DNA of 64,000 nucleotides from Rhizopus arrhizus (lineage: Eukaryota; Mucoromycota; Mucoromycetes; Mucorales; Rhizopodaceae): contig JAKZZE010000009.1 in assembly GCA_024220505.1 (NCBI GenBank), positions 1,312,001 through 1,376,000 of the forward strand. Reading direction: 5' to 3'. Positions 11,403-24,411 of this stretch are shown here, in pieces; the stretch's first letter is position 1, and the number at the start of each line of letters is the position of its first letter. The translations under genes and the position numbers were made by a program. The notes under the pieces were generated by a model. That model was not told the origin of the DNA and made no database searches. It worked only from the letters and a program-made list of their open reading frames with translations.

Positions 11403-14107
11403 TTATTTTTTCTGCATATAATCTTCTTTATTCAAATCCAGGAAATCAATGAGTTTGTGATACAAAAACTTGTATGCCCACACATTTCCTTTCAGTCGTT
11501 TTACATTTACAATAAACAATCCCGGTAAATTCTTGAATCGGCATATTTCCACTATAAATCGAATCTCTTCTCCGTTATCAATCGAGGCCTCTCCATAGAT
11601 CGGCTGCAGTTCTCCTTCCTCTTTACGTTTCGATGCTTTTCTTCGACTGCATTTCAACACAAAAGGACCATCTTCATCATCTGATATAGCTTCTATACCG
11701 AGAATACGCAAGATACGGCTGACATCTTTGATGACCTTTTGAGGTGGTCGTGAGGTGAGTGCTGTACGATCGATGGGTCCCTGATGAATCTGGATACGAA
11801 TGTCACTGAGTGATTCTTCTTCTTTGACAAACGCAAGCGCATTACTGCTCACTGTTCTTCCCCTACCTGTGGTTGAGGCTTGAGATACAGGATAGAGGAT
11901 GTCATTGTCAGATTGAATGGCCACCCTTGGCTCCTTTTTCTGTATCGTTGTCTCACTCTGCTTGCCTTGCGATCTCTTTTTGATCCAATCCATCATTTTT
12001 TTACCCGTCTTTTTGGTTTGCTGAATTTGCTGCTGTTTGAAACTTGCTCGGTCCATCGGGTTGGACCATGTGTTCCTTTGAGACTTGGATTGTTCAGAGT
12101 TTTTGGTGAATGGGATCAGACTGGATTTGGTGCTTTCGCCTGTGTGAGGTGGAGGAGGGCTCTTTGTTCTTCTGTAGATACTTTTTCGTACGGCTGCCAT
12201 GGCCTTGTCTCCCATAGTGAAACGAGTAGAATGAGTCGTCTCAGGTCCATGTAGCCCTCCGGACGAAAAAACTGAGGCATTGTCGTTTGAGAGTGCATTT
12301 GAACCTTGCTGAAATATTGAGTTTCTGTTTACTCTGTGAGACAGGGTGACCGTACGACGAGGCTTGGCGTCCCGAAAGGAAAGTGAACTGTGAGTGGAGG
12401 AAGCGACGCCAGATTCAGATGCAATGGATGGCTGACTGTTATCTTCAGCAAGACGCATAAAGATAGATTTAGTCGCTAGTCCTTCTTCAGCCGAGTGGGG
12501 CATGTTTAAAGAAGAAGAAGAATTGCCAAGGGTTGATGTTTCGGAATGTTCTACTTCTTCATTTGACTTTAGGGTACTTTTACCAAAGAAACCTAAAAAC
12601 CTTTCCTTGTGTGGATAGATCCTGACACTACCCGTAGGATTCTTGATAGTCTCTGTTGGTATATGAGTTGTAGACAGTGATTTCTCAGGTCTATTTCCTG
12701 TAGATGTAATTGTCTCAGGTAGGATAAGAGGGGACACGACATCCCTGATAGGTTTACGAGTGATAAAATTAGGAATTTTGGAGGATTTGATAGAGTGGGT
12801 ACGACTGGGCTTTTCGGTCTTTTTGTAGTATGTTGGAGATGTGATTTTCTTGACTGACGGTGGTTCACTTACAGGCATCTCTGGTAGTTGTTTATTCATA
12901 AAAATATCATTTATGACAGGTGTATATCGATCTTGATTGATTGAAGCATGTGTTCTTTTTGTAGAGCTACTCCTTGCGAAGGTAGCGAATCGTTCGGACG
13001 ATGACTTACTGACTTTAAGGAAATCTTTGTAATCTTGTAACCAAGGATGTTGGATGACTGAATCAAGTGTACATCTTTTTGCAGGATCAGGTACCAACAT
13101 CTTTTCCATTAGATCACATGCTTCAGAACTGATGTGAGACGGAAAGATGAGTCGAGTGGATAGGATATAACGATAGAGAAGATTGATATCATCACTATCT
13201 GGATTAGAAGGATCATCATCAAAGGGTAAGAATCCACAGAGCATAGCAAATAAGATAACACCACAAGACCAAATATCAACGGCTGAGCCTGCATATAAAC
13301 CAGCATTGACAACCAGTTCTGGTGCAGCATAACATGGAGAACCACATGTGGTAGACATCATGTCATCAGCCGCAGTAGAGAATTGATTAGCAAAACCAAA
13401 GTCAGTGACAATAATATTTCGATTTTTATCAATTAATATATTTTCCTAGTATTAAATGTAAGTAGGGGAAAGAAGAGTAAAGAAAAGAAGATAGAAACTC
13501 CTTACTAGCTTTAAATCACGATGAACTATTTTGCACTTGTGCATATATTGAACACTGCTTATAATTTGAGCAAAAAATCTCTTTGCGTCTTTTTCTTTTA
13601 AATATCGATGAGCCAAGATGTACTCGAATAGTTCACCTCCTAAAGAAATATAAGTCATCAATCACGGACAAAAGTAGAGTACCTGATGCGTATTCTAATA
13701 CTAAGCCAACATACTTTTCTGTTTCTAGCACATTATATAGTTTCACAATATGAGGATGGTTCAGATTCTATAATGACATTAATATTTGTTATTCAAACTA
13801 TCTCTCTCTCTCTCTCTTTACTTTTAATATCGAAATCTCTCTTTCAACTTTATTTATCCTATTATCTGATCCAATTCCATCTTTTCTTATCAACTTGATA
13901 GCTACCTTTTTATAAACTTAGTGTGAACACATATAATCCAAGCAATTTTACCTCTTCACCTGTCTTTGAGTGAATACCTAACTTCACCTTTCCAAATTCT
14001 CCTTCACCTAAAGTTTGTAATAAATTATAAGGTCCTAATCTGTTTTGCTTTCTTTGTGTCGATCTTTTTGGTAAATTGTTTGTTTTTGTAACCAATTCTG
14101 TCATCAT
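11403..14107 (-). CDS. CAMKL serine/threonine kinase, Kin4-like, with KA1-like C-terminus
   Basis: The predicted protein has 833 aa in five exons: 14107-13952, 13905-13822, 13767-13683, 13639-13506, 13445-11403. The kinase domain (about residues 25-290) has every key motif: [46 protein letters not shown] and [10 protein letters not shown]. Insert [20 protein letters not shown] and the wording of the activation segment resemble fungal Kin4/Ppk1-type CAMKL kinases, which act at spindle-position or cell-end checkpoints. A long Ser/Thr/Lys-rich linker without recognisable domains follows. The last roughly 110 residues ([24 protein letters not shown]) resemble a KA1 phospholipid-binding domain, as in Kin1/MARK, so assignment between Kin4 and Kin1 branches is not certain. 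A second ATG directly follows the first; either may be used. Confidence 0.9.
13799..13817. repeat. (TC)n microsatellite inside a Kin4-like gene intron
   Basis: A CT/GA dinucleotide tract lies just after the donor site of the second intron of the Kin4-like gene, reading GAGAGA on the sense strand. Confidence 0.75.
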
Positions 14108-14886
14108 TTTTTATTTGCAAAAAAGGGAAAAAAAAAAAAGAAAGAAAAAAAAAGGGGGAAAAAGACAAAATGAAGTCAGTTATTTGTAATGTATGGGTTT
14201 ATAAAGAAACAATAGCTCAAATGAAAAAGGGGTACACACACACACACACACACAGGAAAAGAGAGAGGGGGGATGTAAAGGGAGTTCAGGGTCAATTGAT
14301 AATAATCATAATCAATACAGAAGCTTGTTTCACGATCAAAGCTAACTTTTTTTAATCCATCTGCTAAATCATTTATTATGTATGTGTGCTTGTTAAAAAG
14401 CGACATTTTACGATAGACAAAACATGTTTATACAAACAGCCTATTGATTTTGTTTATATAAAAATAGAAATACAATCGTCCTAAAGAAGGATGCATCAAG
14501 ATGGTTGCCACTTGAATGTTATAAATAAGTCCAATCATATGTGCATACATATTTACTAGAACGTTTATTTATTTATGCTAGTTTCATATTCAACCTATTC
14601 GCGCCATTTTCTGTTTACATAAAAGGAAGGTAACACATCACACACATTTATTCAAGGAAGCAAGCTAATACAAAGGATGAGTGAGGTATTCCTAAAGCCA
14701 ATCACCCCTTTCTTTTGATTGTATAGTTGCATAATCCCTGATGTTGAATCATTAGATTATTGAAGTTATTACCTGATTCTTTTCCTGCTCCTCAAAAGTT
14801 ATTTAAGATTTACTTTATTATTTGAATAAAAGTAAAGGAATTCTTTTAGAACTTGTTTAATTTATGCCTCTTAAAAAACAAGTGAT
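14108..14886. other. intergenic region, no gene seen
   Basis: This is the upstream region of the Kin4-like gene and the downstream region of the amidohydrolase. It holds an A/G-rich tract (about 14128-14165) and the CA repeat. No coding signal was found. Confidence 0.55.
14234..14254. repeat. (CA)n microsatellite
   Basis: About ten CA units lie 130 nt upstream of the Kin4-like gene start, flanked by purine-rich DNA. Confidence 0.85.
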
Positions 14887-15837
14887 TTAGAAAGTCCTGT
14901 ATTCATTTATTGTCAACGATTGTGATTCATTTAACTTGTAAATATCTAGTGCATTGGTAACAAATAATTTTTGCTTATCTTCATCTGGCCATGGATTAGT
15001 TATCTCTGTTAGGATCTCTACCCATTCCTGCCACGTCGCGCTGGATTCACATATCGGCCAATCACCACCAAACATGATCCTATCTGAGCCAAAATATGTG
15101 TATACAACATCAATGAACGGTTTGAATTGCTTTATCATCGTTTCCTTGCTTGCTTTATTTTCCTTCTTTTTCAATTCGGTTACAAGTCCAGATATCTTAC
15201 AGTACACGTTCTCATTGGCTGCTAATGCTATTATTTGTGATTTCCAAAATTCAAATCTCGCATCACCTGGCTGACTATCGCAGGGAGGCTTCCCCATATG
15301 ATCAAGTATGAACCGAACAAGCGGACATTGACTGACAAGGGTTTGCAAAGGAGGAAACTGTAGTGGACATTCATTACAATTGATTGTCAAGTCAAAACTC
15401 AGATTGTACTCTTTGAGCATTTGTACTCCTTGAATAAAGTCGGGATGGCATATTCTGTTTGGATCACTTGAAGGATCTTGAATCAGGTGTCTCACCCCTT
15501 TTAATCTGGGACCCACTAGGCGAGTCAGTGTACGCAGATAGCCTTTGACATGTTCTCCTTGATGTACCGGCGCATAGGCCACAATCCCTCCAATACCCCC
15601 AAAACAGGATGCTTCCCCAAGATCTGAGGCGTATTCACTAATCCAATCAGCTTCTACTAAACCGTGATGAGGATCAACATCGGTCTCAACATAAATTGCT
15701 CTAAATACGCCCACTTTTTTGACTTGTTCTCTGTATTCTATCGCATCTTTATGCTTGGTACCTGATATCCAGGGTATGTATACTTTGTCGGGATGCCAAA
15801 AATGTACATGGGCGTCAATGATTGTCTGAATCGTCAT
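14887..15837 (-). CDS. metal-dependent amidohydrolase, L-fuconolactonase/PDC-lactonase-like (COG3618 type)
   Basis: This 316-aa single-exon protein belongs to the amidohydrolase-2 TIM-barrel hydrolases. Visible signatures are DAHVHFW near the N-terminus, YVETDVD, GVRHLIQD, SFDLTINCNE, FILDHMGKP and MFGGDWPICESS near the C-terminus. These carry the His and Asp residues that line the active site in L-fucono-1,5-lactonase and 2-pyrone-4,6-dicarboxylate lactonase relatives. The real substrate cannot be read from the sequence; a sugar or aromatic lactone is the family expectation. There is no signal peptide, so it is probably cytosolic. The ATG at 15837 puts DAHVHFW at the usual distance; the frame extends seven codons upstream without another ATG. 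The absence of introns contrasts with its neighbours and fits a bacterial-type family, but transfer is only an inference. Confidence 0.85.
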   Translation of the reverse strand: MTIQTIIDAHVHFWHPDKVYIPWISGTKHKDAIEYREQVKKVGVFRAIYVETDVDPHHGLVEADWISEYASDLGEASCFGGIGGIVAYAPVHQGEHVKGYLRTLTRLVGPRLKGVRHLIQDPSSDPNRICHPDFIQGVQMLKEYNLSFDLTINCNECPLQFPPLQTLVSQCPLVRFILDHMGKPPCDSQPGDARFEFWKSQIIALAANENVYCKISGLVTELKKKENKASKETMIKQFKPFIDVVYTYFGSDRIMFGGDWPICESSATWQEWVEILTEITNPWPDEDKQKLFVTNALDIYKLNESQSLTINEYRTF

Positions 15838-16117
15838 TATGATTTCAATAAAGAGCAAAAAAAGAAAAAGAAAAAAAAGTAAAAAAAAGGGATTAAAAAA
15901 AGGGTATTTCTCAAAGCTATGAAAGGGAAAACGTCTTGAGTAAACGGATTTTATTTATTTATTTATTTTTTACTCAGCGTGCGAAACAACTCTTTACCTT
16001 ATTTAGTTGCTGGAATACTTTTTACGGGAAGAAATGATAGGGGATTGCATGAAAAATGTTGTTTGTACAAATGAAATAAATGAATTGGTGTTTTTATTAG
16101 TCTATTTAATAAGGATT

Positions 16118-17819
16118 CTATGTGAAAATGGCTGCCACCAACACAAAGATAGCAGATGCAAAGAAGGCACCATTATTTTTATGATTGACAAAGGTTAAAG
16201 AGGATGAGGAACTGGAGGAAGGACCACTGGTAGTGGGGGAATTAGTAGTTCCATCGAAATTGGGTGTAATAGCTGAGCATGAGCGAATATCATGTCTTTT
16301 AGGCACCACTTCCTGGCCAAACCCCTCATATTGACAAGATTTGATTTGCTTGGCTTGTACGTTGTATAACCAACTCAATTTATCTCGAGGTCTGCAGAAC
16401 GAGAACGCACCATATTCTCCCTTTTCGGCATCTCCACTGATATCCGTACATGAAACCATACCGCACATGATATCCAATTGAGTTCCAATAGAAGAATTGC
16501 CCGTGGTTTGAGAAGACACATCGACCTTGTCAGAGGCAATACAATCAAGATTTTCTATCATGCATTGACATGCTCCATCCGAAGGTGTGGGTGGTAAGGT
16601 TGCAGATGCTTTCCAGTTTTCAGAATTCGCCGGACAGGCAGATGCAGATCGTTGCGCGTTGTAAGCATCCATTCGAATACCTTGAGGCTTAACCTTTGCC
16701 AGCTGTGCCTGCAAATTGCGATAGTCTTGTAATTCTTCAGCCTTTCCTTGGCCATTAATCTTTACTAGCCCATATCGATTGTTTTCTTGTGTCCACTCAT
16801 AAACAATTCCTCCTGACCATACATTCGTCATATCCGGTCCATATAAAGAAGCAACTTCGCTAAATGGTCTAGGTGTAACAAGATTACAGCCATATTCAGA
16901 AAGAAAAACAGGCTTACTGTAGCTTTCGAATTCTTTTGTACGATCTTTGTATCCAGACTTTTCAAATGAAGAATCGCCACACCACTCATACAAGTTAATG
17001 CCAAAGAAGTCAGCCTATACATACATCAATAAAAAGTATCCGGTTTGATCTCTTTCTTTACCTGAGCTTCTTCACTGCCACAATTGAAATAATCTTTAAT
17101 CGCATTTCGAATAAACTCATCATCATTACTTGCATATCCAACTGGTATAATTCTTTTTGACGATGCTTTCACGTAATTTTAATGTCTCGAAGCGAAGCCT
17201 TGACAAAGGCAGATGCTAACGTGTTGGTCTTGTCATTCGTGACTTCATTACCTGCAATGAAACCAAATAGATTATCGTATTTTACAAACGCATCTACAGT
17301 GGCTTTATAGGCATTGTATAGATCGACCGTATATTCAGGTATTTTTCGATTAATAGAATGGTGCGGTGTGGCAATGTCCAATAGTAAATAGATGCCTTCA
17401 TCTGCAAACGATTTCATGCAAGCATCATGGTTACGTTTAGGATCAATCTAAGGCAATACAGTAAGGAAAATACGTCAGTTTAGGATTTTCATATTCAACA
17501 CATAAACACACACCTCATAAACACGAAGTACATTGGTGCCTAACTTTGCCATAAGAGGAGCATCTCGAGCACATGCTGCAGGATCAGCTAAAGGATCCAT
17601 CGTAACTTCTTTCACTTGACTTCTAGGCTGATAAGCTACACTGTATACATTTTTGTCAATCAACCTCTTTTGTAATTTGCTTTTTTTCTCTTACCCTTTA
17701 ATAAAAAACTGCTCTTTAGTCACAGAATCAAAAAATTTAGACCCTTTGATGGTAATCGGGTTCAAAGCATAAGCTGAACCGAGTGCACAAGTAAACACTG
17801 CAATATTTAAAATCTTCAT
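16118..17819 (-). CDS. GAS1: GPI-anchored beta-1,3-glucanosyltransferase, GH72 with X8/CBM43 domain; apparent frameshift
   Basis: This Gas/Gel family enzyme elongates cell-wall beta-1,3-glucan. Exons are 17819-17695, 17640-17514, 17447-17062 and 17014-16118, about 511 aa if read through. It has a signal peptide ([18 protein letters not shown]), a GH72 domain with acid/base Glu in AGNEVTND and nucleophile Glu in LSEYGCN, and a Cys-rich X8 module ([10 protein letters not shown] to SFCRPRD). A Ser-rich linker and a hydrophobic GPI-type tail follow. Oddity: in exon 3 the conserved run ...VKASLRDIK / NYVKASSKR... changes frame at a four-T stretch (17177-17180) on the plus strand. One extra T would restore phase, and no intron fits there. 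This is a real inactivating lesion, or a homopolymer sequencing error. Confidence 0.85.
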
Positions 17820-18311
17820 TTTTTCCGTAAAAAAAAAAAAGAATAGAAACAGAGAAAAAGTAACTTCTTTTTGTAGTAAGTCGTTCTTCAATAAAAGAAC
17901 GGAAAGAATGTTATGTTAGGGGATAAAAAGACTTTGTAGGCATGATATCAATGGAATGGGGTTTTCCATATATTGGTTGGAAAAATAATGCAAAAGTCCC
18001 TTCTTTTTTTTCTTAGTTACTTTATTAAACCACTCTTTATTCCTTCTTTGCTTCTATGAAAAAAAGAATAAAAAATCGTGTTTTATTTAAAACTACATTA
18101 AGGTACTTTTCCCTTTAATTTTCTTTCAATCCTCACGAATGTGTGATTTTTGTTTATTTTTATGACTCCTTGAACGATGCAATACAATGTTCATAAAGCA
18201 TATATATACCAAGAAAATACAGTATCTTGTCTTTCACTTTTTTAAAATATCATTTTATTACACAATTATACAAAACATATGTTAGTTTTTTTAAAGCTAA
18301 ACCCAAATAAC
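17820..18311. other. intergenic region between GH72 gene and ATP2
   Basis: This AT-rich spacer is upstream of the GH72 gene and downstream of ATP2. Apart from a CCAAT motif and T-rich tracts nothing was recognised. Confidence 0.5.
17972..17976 (-). promoter_or_regulatory. CCAAT box upstream of GH72 gene
   Basis: CCAAT reads on the minus strand about 155 nt before the GH72 ATG. Support is from motif and spacing only. Confidence 0.25.
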
Positions 18312-19999
<1,688 letters not shown>

Positions 20000-22967
20000 T
20001 GCTTAAATACCGAAAGGAAGTGTTAAAGAAAAGGTTTAACGGTAAAAAAAGGCTTATTTACAAACGAAAAAAAAAAAGAGACCCTACCTAAAAAAAATTG
20101 TTCAAGTAAAAGGGCGGGGGGACACGGAGAATGAAAAAAAAAATTAACTGCCAAAAACGCTAGGGGGGTTGTCAGTTTGTTTTTAAGCCAAAGAATTTTG
20201 AGCTCTGCTGTAACCAAATTTTGGTAGTTTTACTTTTGTTTATATCACAAACTGACTTGCTAAATACTAAATATAAAGCTAATGAATAGAAAACTTAATA
20301 GTTGCTTGACAACACATGTAGTTCAACAAAACTGGCACCTTTGATAGTTTGCACACTTAAATCACAATGAACAAGATGACGTAGTGTTAATTTAAGGACC
20401 CGAAGACCAGATTAAGCGGCAATTTTACAATCAGATTTTCTCTTTGAAAGCGTTCGCGATCAAAGCTTATGTATGACATGGGAATTAATTGAATATTACT
20501 GGTTGCATAAACACCCCTTTGTTATATCTATCAGTAACGCTGTTCGTACTATTTTTTTATATCACATAATCTAATGCTCACTGCACCTTGACCGCCAGCA
20601 TTTGAACAAAATTTACCATGCTTTAGCTGGTAAATGACAAAAGAATAACCTGGTGAGATACACATAATTTAGTATATTGTGGCTAAAGAGCACAATGAGA
20701 ACCAGTAGGGGCTTTTCGCAAGGAGCATTTAGCTATTTGTTTAAGATACGATCTTCCTCAGTCATGTATTCAATAACAAAGCTTTTGTCTTTGTCTAGAT
20801 GTATTTTTCTTTGCTTTATAATGCAAGGTCTAACTGTCTCACATCAATTAACATCGTAACAATTTCCAGTTGCATTTTGATCAGGCTGCACTTATCTTGT
20901 ATTCATCCACATATTTACTCATATTTTTTCTCCACGCAATTGAAAATTGATACTACTAACTTTGTTACAATAATAAAATTTTATCATTTATTTTAACTGA
21001 TATGAGAGTATACTCATTCTCTATCTCGGGTAAGCTGGCGTTCCTGTAGACCATAATTATTCTCCATCGACTAGCAATGATGCTCGTATGCTGCTTAATC
21101 CATCTATTTCTTAGTTTATGTATTTTTTAGGCATTTAATTTGTGTGTTGATTTGCGTTGAGCCCTAGGCATTATCTTAAGGGGAACAAGATAATACGCAA
21201 AGCTCATGAATTTTTTATTGTTGCATAGATAATCATTTTTTCTTTATGCTTATATCCTTTGTTAAAACTGATTATGCACTAATATAATATCAGTCTCATC
21301 TTTTTGCTGTAGTTTTTCTTGCATAGCTTAAGAAAAGTCAGAATGAATTCTAGAGAAAATGAAATGGCAAGTTAATATAGCCAATAAGAGCAATTGTATC
21401 ACGAGCTGAAAAACTTTGCAGATCGCTTTTTCTCAGAATTTTTATTTGTTATTTTCATCTCCAAATCCGTATGCCAAGACGAAAATGCCCCACAGATCTA
21501 CATATATATTGTAAACGCTATCAATAGGGTGGTTGTGACAAGCGATTATAAGGTCAATATCAATAGCCTACCTTTGCCTTCTACAAGTCCTACTAGTTCT
21601 TTATAAAAAGTACATAGGTTTTTTGTTCAGTTATGCAAATTTACTCGTTTTGATATTATTCTTCCTTTTTTGCACTTTTAAGCAGCATCACTAACAAGTT
21701 ATCAATTATCTTTCGTGGTACTGCGAATAGATTAAAACCATGTGCCTGCCTGTTTTTAGCTAGTGAGGTATCTGGTCCTATGCCCTGTTACCCTGCGTTG
21801 TCAAGAGCTAGAGTGTCAAATACGTAAGATCTTTAGAATTTAGGAATGATGTAATTTTACGCGCCCTGATGAAATACTATTTAATATCATAGGAAAAGAC
21901 ATTTATTTCTTTATTTGTGTAGTAGGTGTCCAGCTTTTCTTCTTTCTATAGTTCAGTTCAGTTTCAAGCAATTACTTGATTATAATTTACTTGGTTTTTC
22001 TTGAAATATGGTATTGGACCTTAAAAAAGAAAAGAAAAGAACTTACAATTTTTTTATTTAAAAAGAGCATCTGACAGCATTGTGCTGCTTCAGCCTCTAA
22101 AAATTTTGACAAATCTCTTGACATGTCAATTTTCTATTTTTATTTATTTCTATACCCACCTCAAGCATTCATTTGTCTTTGTAAGGCCAACAAATTTAAT
22201 CTTTAATCTTACATATGTGATTCATCAATTTTATTAATAACTGTCAATGAAGTGACCTGTCCTAAATAATGTTTAAACAGCAATTGGAAGATAAGGTTGA
22301 AATAATAGCTGTATATGATTTCTACTGATTTCACAAAGTTTCTGCTTTTGTTTATCTTCAGATCCATATCTGGCATGTCTGGCAAAAAATCACTGCTTTT
22401 TGCTCCTTTATCTAAAACAATGTTTATAACTTAGGCTCATCAAAAATGGTTATTTAAAGTAATACACATGCTCAACCAACTTCTTACAGAGAATATCAAG
22501 ACTATTACTTAAGATGATATTTATTAGTCGAATTGTTATATTAAATATCCAAATATACATAGAGAATAGAAAAACATTATTCCATTGTCAATTTTTCAAA
22601 TTTGAATATCAAATACTGCATCTGTTCCCAATAACAAAATAGCTTGTTGTACACATAATGGCTTTGAATCAATAAAATTATCATGTAAGCATATCTTCTT
22701 GTTTCTTTTTATGAATTAGCATATAAAAACAATAATGACGCATTTGTAACTTGAAAGCTCCTGAAGCTTTATTCATGTGCATTCTAAATTGCCGCCTTCC
22801 CAAACAAATTTAACATCAGCTTATCCTGTGCTTAATGGTTTTTTGCTGACGTCAACTTAATCACCCTATTGGATTCTTTTTTTTAAAGTCCTGTCCCAAG
22901 CTTAATATCAAAAATAATTGAGAAAAGCTTTTCCCTTTTACATAGAAGTTTAATCTTTGCTTTAAAT
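20000..22967. other. 3-kb divergent intergenic region between ATP2 and ATP16
   Basis: This is the longest gene-free stretch, holding both ATP-synthase promoters. A CCAAT motif sits near ATP16. Several short frames exist, but none is longer than about 70 codons and none carries family-like sequence. No tRNA-like TTCGA arm or other RNA gene was recognised. A non-coding RNA cannot be excluded. Confidence 0.5.
22868..22872 (-). promoter_or_regulatory. inverted CCAAT box upstream of ATP16
   Basis: ATTGG on the plus strand (CCAAT inverted) lies 96-100 nt before the ATP16 ATG. HAP-complex control of respiratory genes is established in fungi, so the site is plausible, but it is unproven here. Confidence 0.4.
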
Positions 22968-23701
22968 ATGAACGTTATTGCCAGATCTGCCCGTGTTGCT
23001 ATTAAGCCTACTCGTTTGGGTAAAGCGATTTAAAAACGATTTGCCATAGAATTATGTTTTTCATTAATGTAAATTAGCTCGTTTCTATGCCTCCGAAGCT
23101 CCTGCTTCTTCTGATGCCCTTCGCTTGACCTTTGCTGTCCCTCACAAGGTAATTTGGACATATCGACAGCTTGTTCACAAAAGCTTTTTATTTATCGATT
23201 ACAATGTAGAGCATTTACAAGGCCGCTACTGTTCAACAAGTTAACTTGGCTGCTACTTCCGGTGACATGGGTATCCTTGCCAACCACGTTCCTTCTATTG
23301 AACAATTGAACCCTGGTATTGTTGAAGTCATTGAAAGCGCTGAAATCACCAAGAAATTCTTCGGTAAAATTCACTGATTTAATTTGGAGAGCGAATGCCT
23401 TGATTAACTTTTATACTTCAGTTTCTGGTGGTTTTGCTACCATCAACCCCGATAGTACTCTCAACATTAACGCTGTCGAAGCTTCTCCTCTTGAAGAACT
23501 CTCTCTTGAAGTAATGAATACAAGAAACCAAAAGAGATATTTAAGATAACTAACGTACTATTTTCATTTATTTAGCGTGTTCAAGCCGGTCTTGCTGAAG
23601 CTCAACGCAATGCTGCTAGCGCTTCATCTGACAAGGAAAAGGCTGTTGCTAAAATCGAAATTGAAGTTTATGAAGCTCTTCAACACGCTTTGACCAAATA
23701 A
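22968..23701 (+). CDS. ATP16: mitochondrial F1F0-ATP synthase subunit delta (bacterial epsilon homologue)
   Basis: This central-stalk subunit couples rotation to the F1 catalytic head. Five exons (22968-23019, 23078-23148, 23210-23363, 23422-23510, 23576-23701) give 163 aa, near yeast Atp16 (160). An Arg-rich presequence (MNVIARSARVAIKPTRL) precedes RFYASEAP. The mature beta-sandwich has LTFAVPHK, VNLAATSGDMGILANHVPSIEQL and SGGFATINPDSTLNINAVEA, and a C-terminal helical pair follows (AGLAEAQRNAASA, AVAKIEIEVYEALQ). It is the divergent neighbour of ATP2. Confidence 0.96.
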
Positions 23702-24411
23702 GTAATTTAATTGTATAATAAGGGATCCATAAAAAAATAAAAGCCCCGTGTATTTTTTTTTTGTTTAGTGTTTGTATCTAATTTGCAGTTGGTGATAGTA
23801 AATCCAGGTACAGCAGTTATATAAAAAATGATACCTTCGCGTTTTATTGAAAGGAGTGCAGCAATATATCAGGTCAAATAATGTAAATTTTGTCATTGGT
23901 TATCCCATCCTGCTTTAAGATATTTGATATTTGAGAAATTGTTTAACATGGAATGTTTGTAAGTCTTAGTAAATCTCTATGATATCAAAGGAAAACAATT
24001 TTATGCCTAAATTGGTTCAAAATCATTATTTTGAAACCTACAATTTATATAAATGAGCAGCCTATACAACCTAAATACTCTTCTTTTCCCATGTTAGTAA
24101 ATTCATAGATTCTCAGTTAGAGATCTCATAAATCATTACAAGTAGTGTCGTTAAAGATTTAATTAATGAATTTTACTACTATCTTTATCATACACTTTCT
24201 CACATATTCTAATTTTTATGTTCTAATCGAATTCTAAAGTAAAATATTGTTAAACCCATATCCAATGCTTACTATGGAAAGCCATTTAAGCTGAAGAATA
24301 CTGTGGCTTGTCATTGGTGAATATTGCATGTCGTCATCTGAGTTTGATTTGGTATCTTTATTTCCTTTGCATAGAGTTTCTATTCTTTTTTTTTTCCATT
24401 AATTAAAAAAC
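23702..24411. other. intergenic region, ATP16 3' side to IWS1 promoter
   Basis: This is an AT-rich spacer between two plus-strand genes. A CCAAT-type motif occurs near its right end. No other feature was recognised. Confidence 0.5.
24313..24317 (-). promoter_or_regulatory. inverted CCAAT box upstream of IWS1
   Basis: ATTGG on the plus strand lies 95-99 nt before the IWS1 ATG, the same spacing as at ATP16. Evidence is motif and position only. Confidence 0.3.

Noticed and set aside
12593..12868. Short minus-strand frame inside the Kin4-like linker
   Set aside because: It is an alternate-frame shadow of the large kinase exon.
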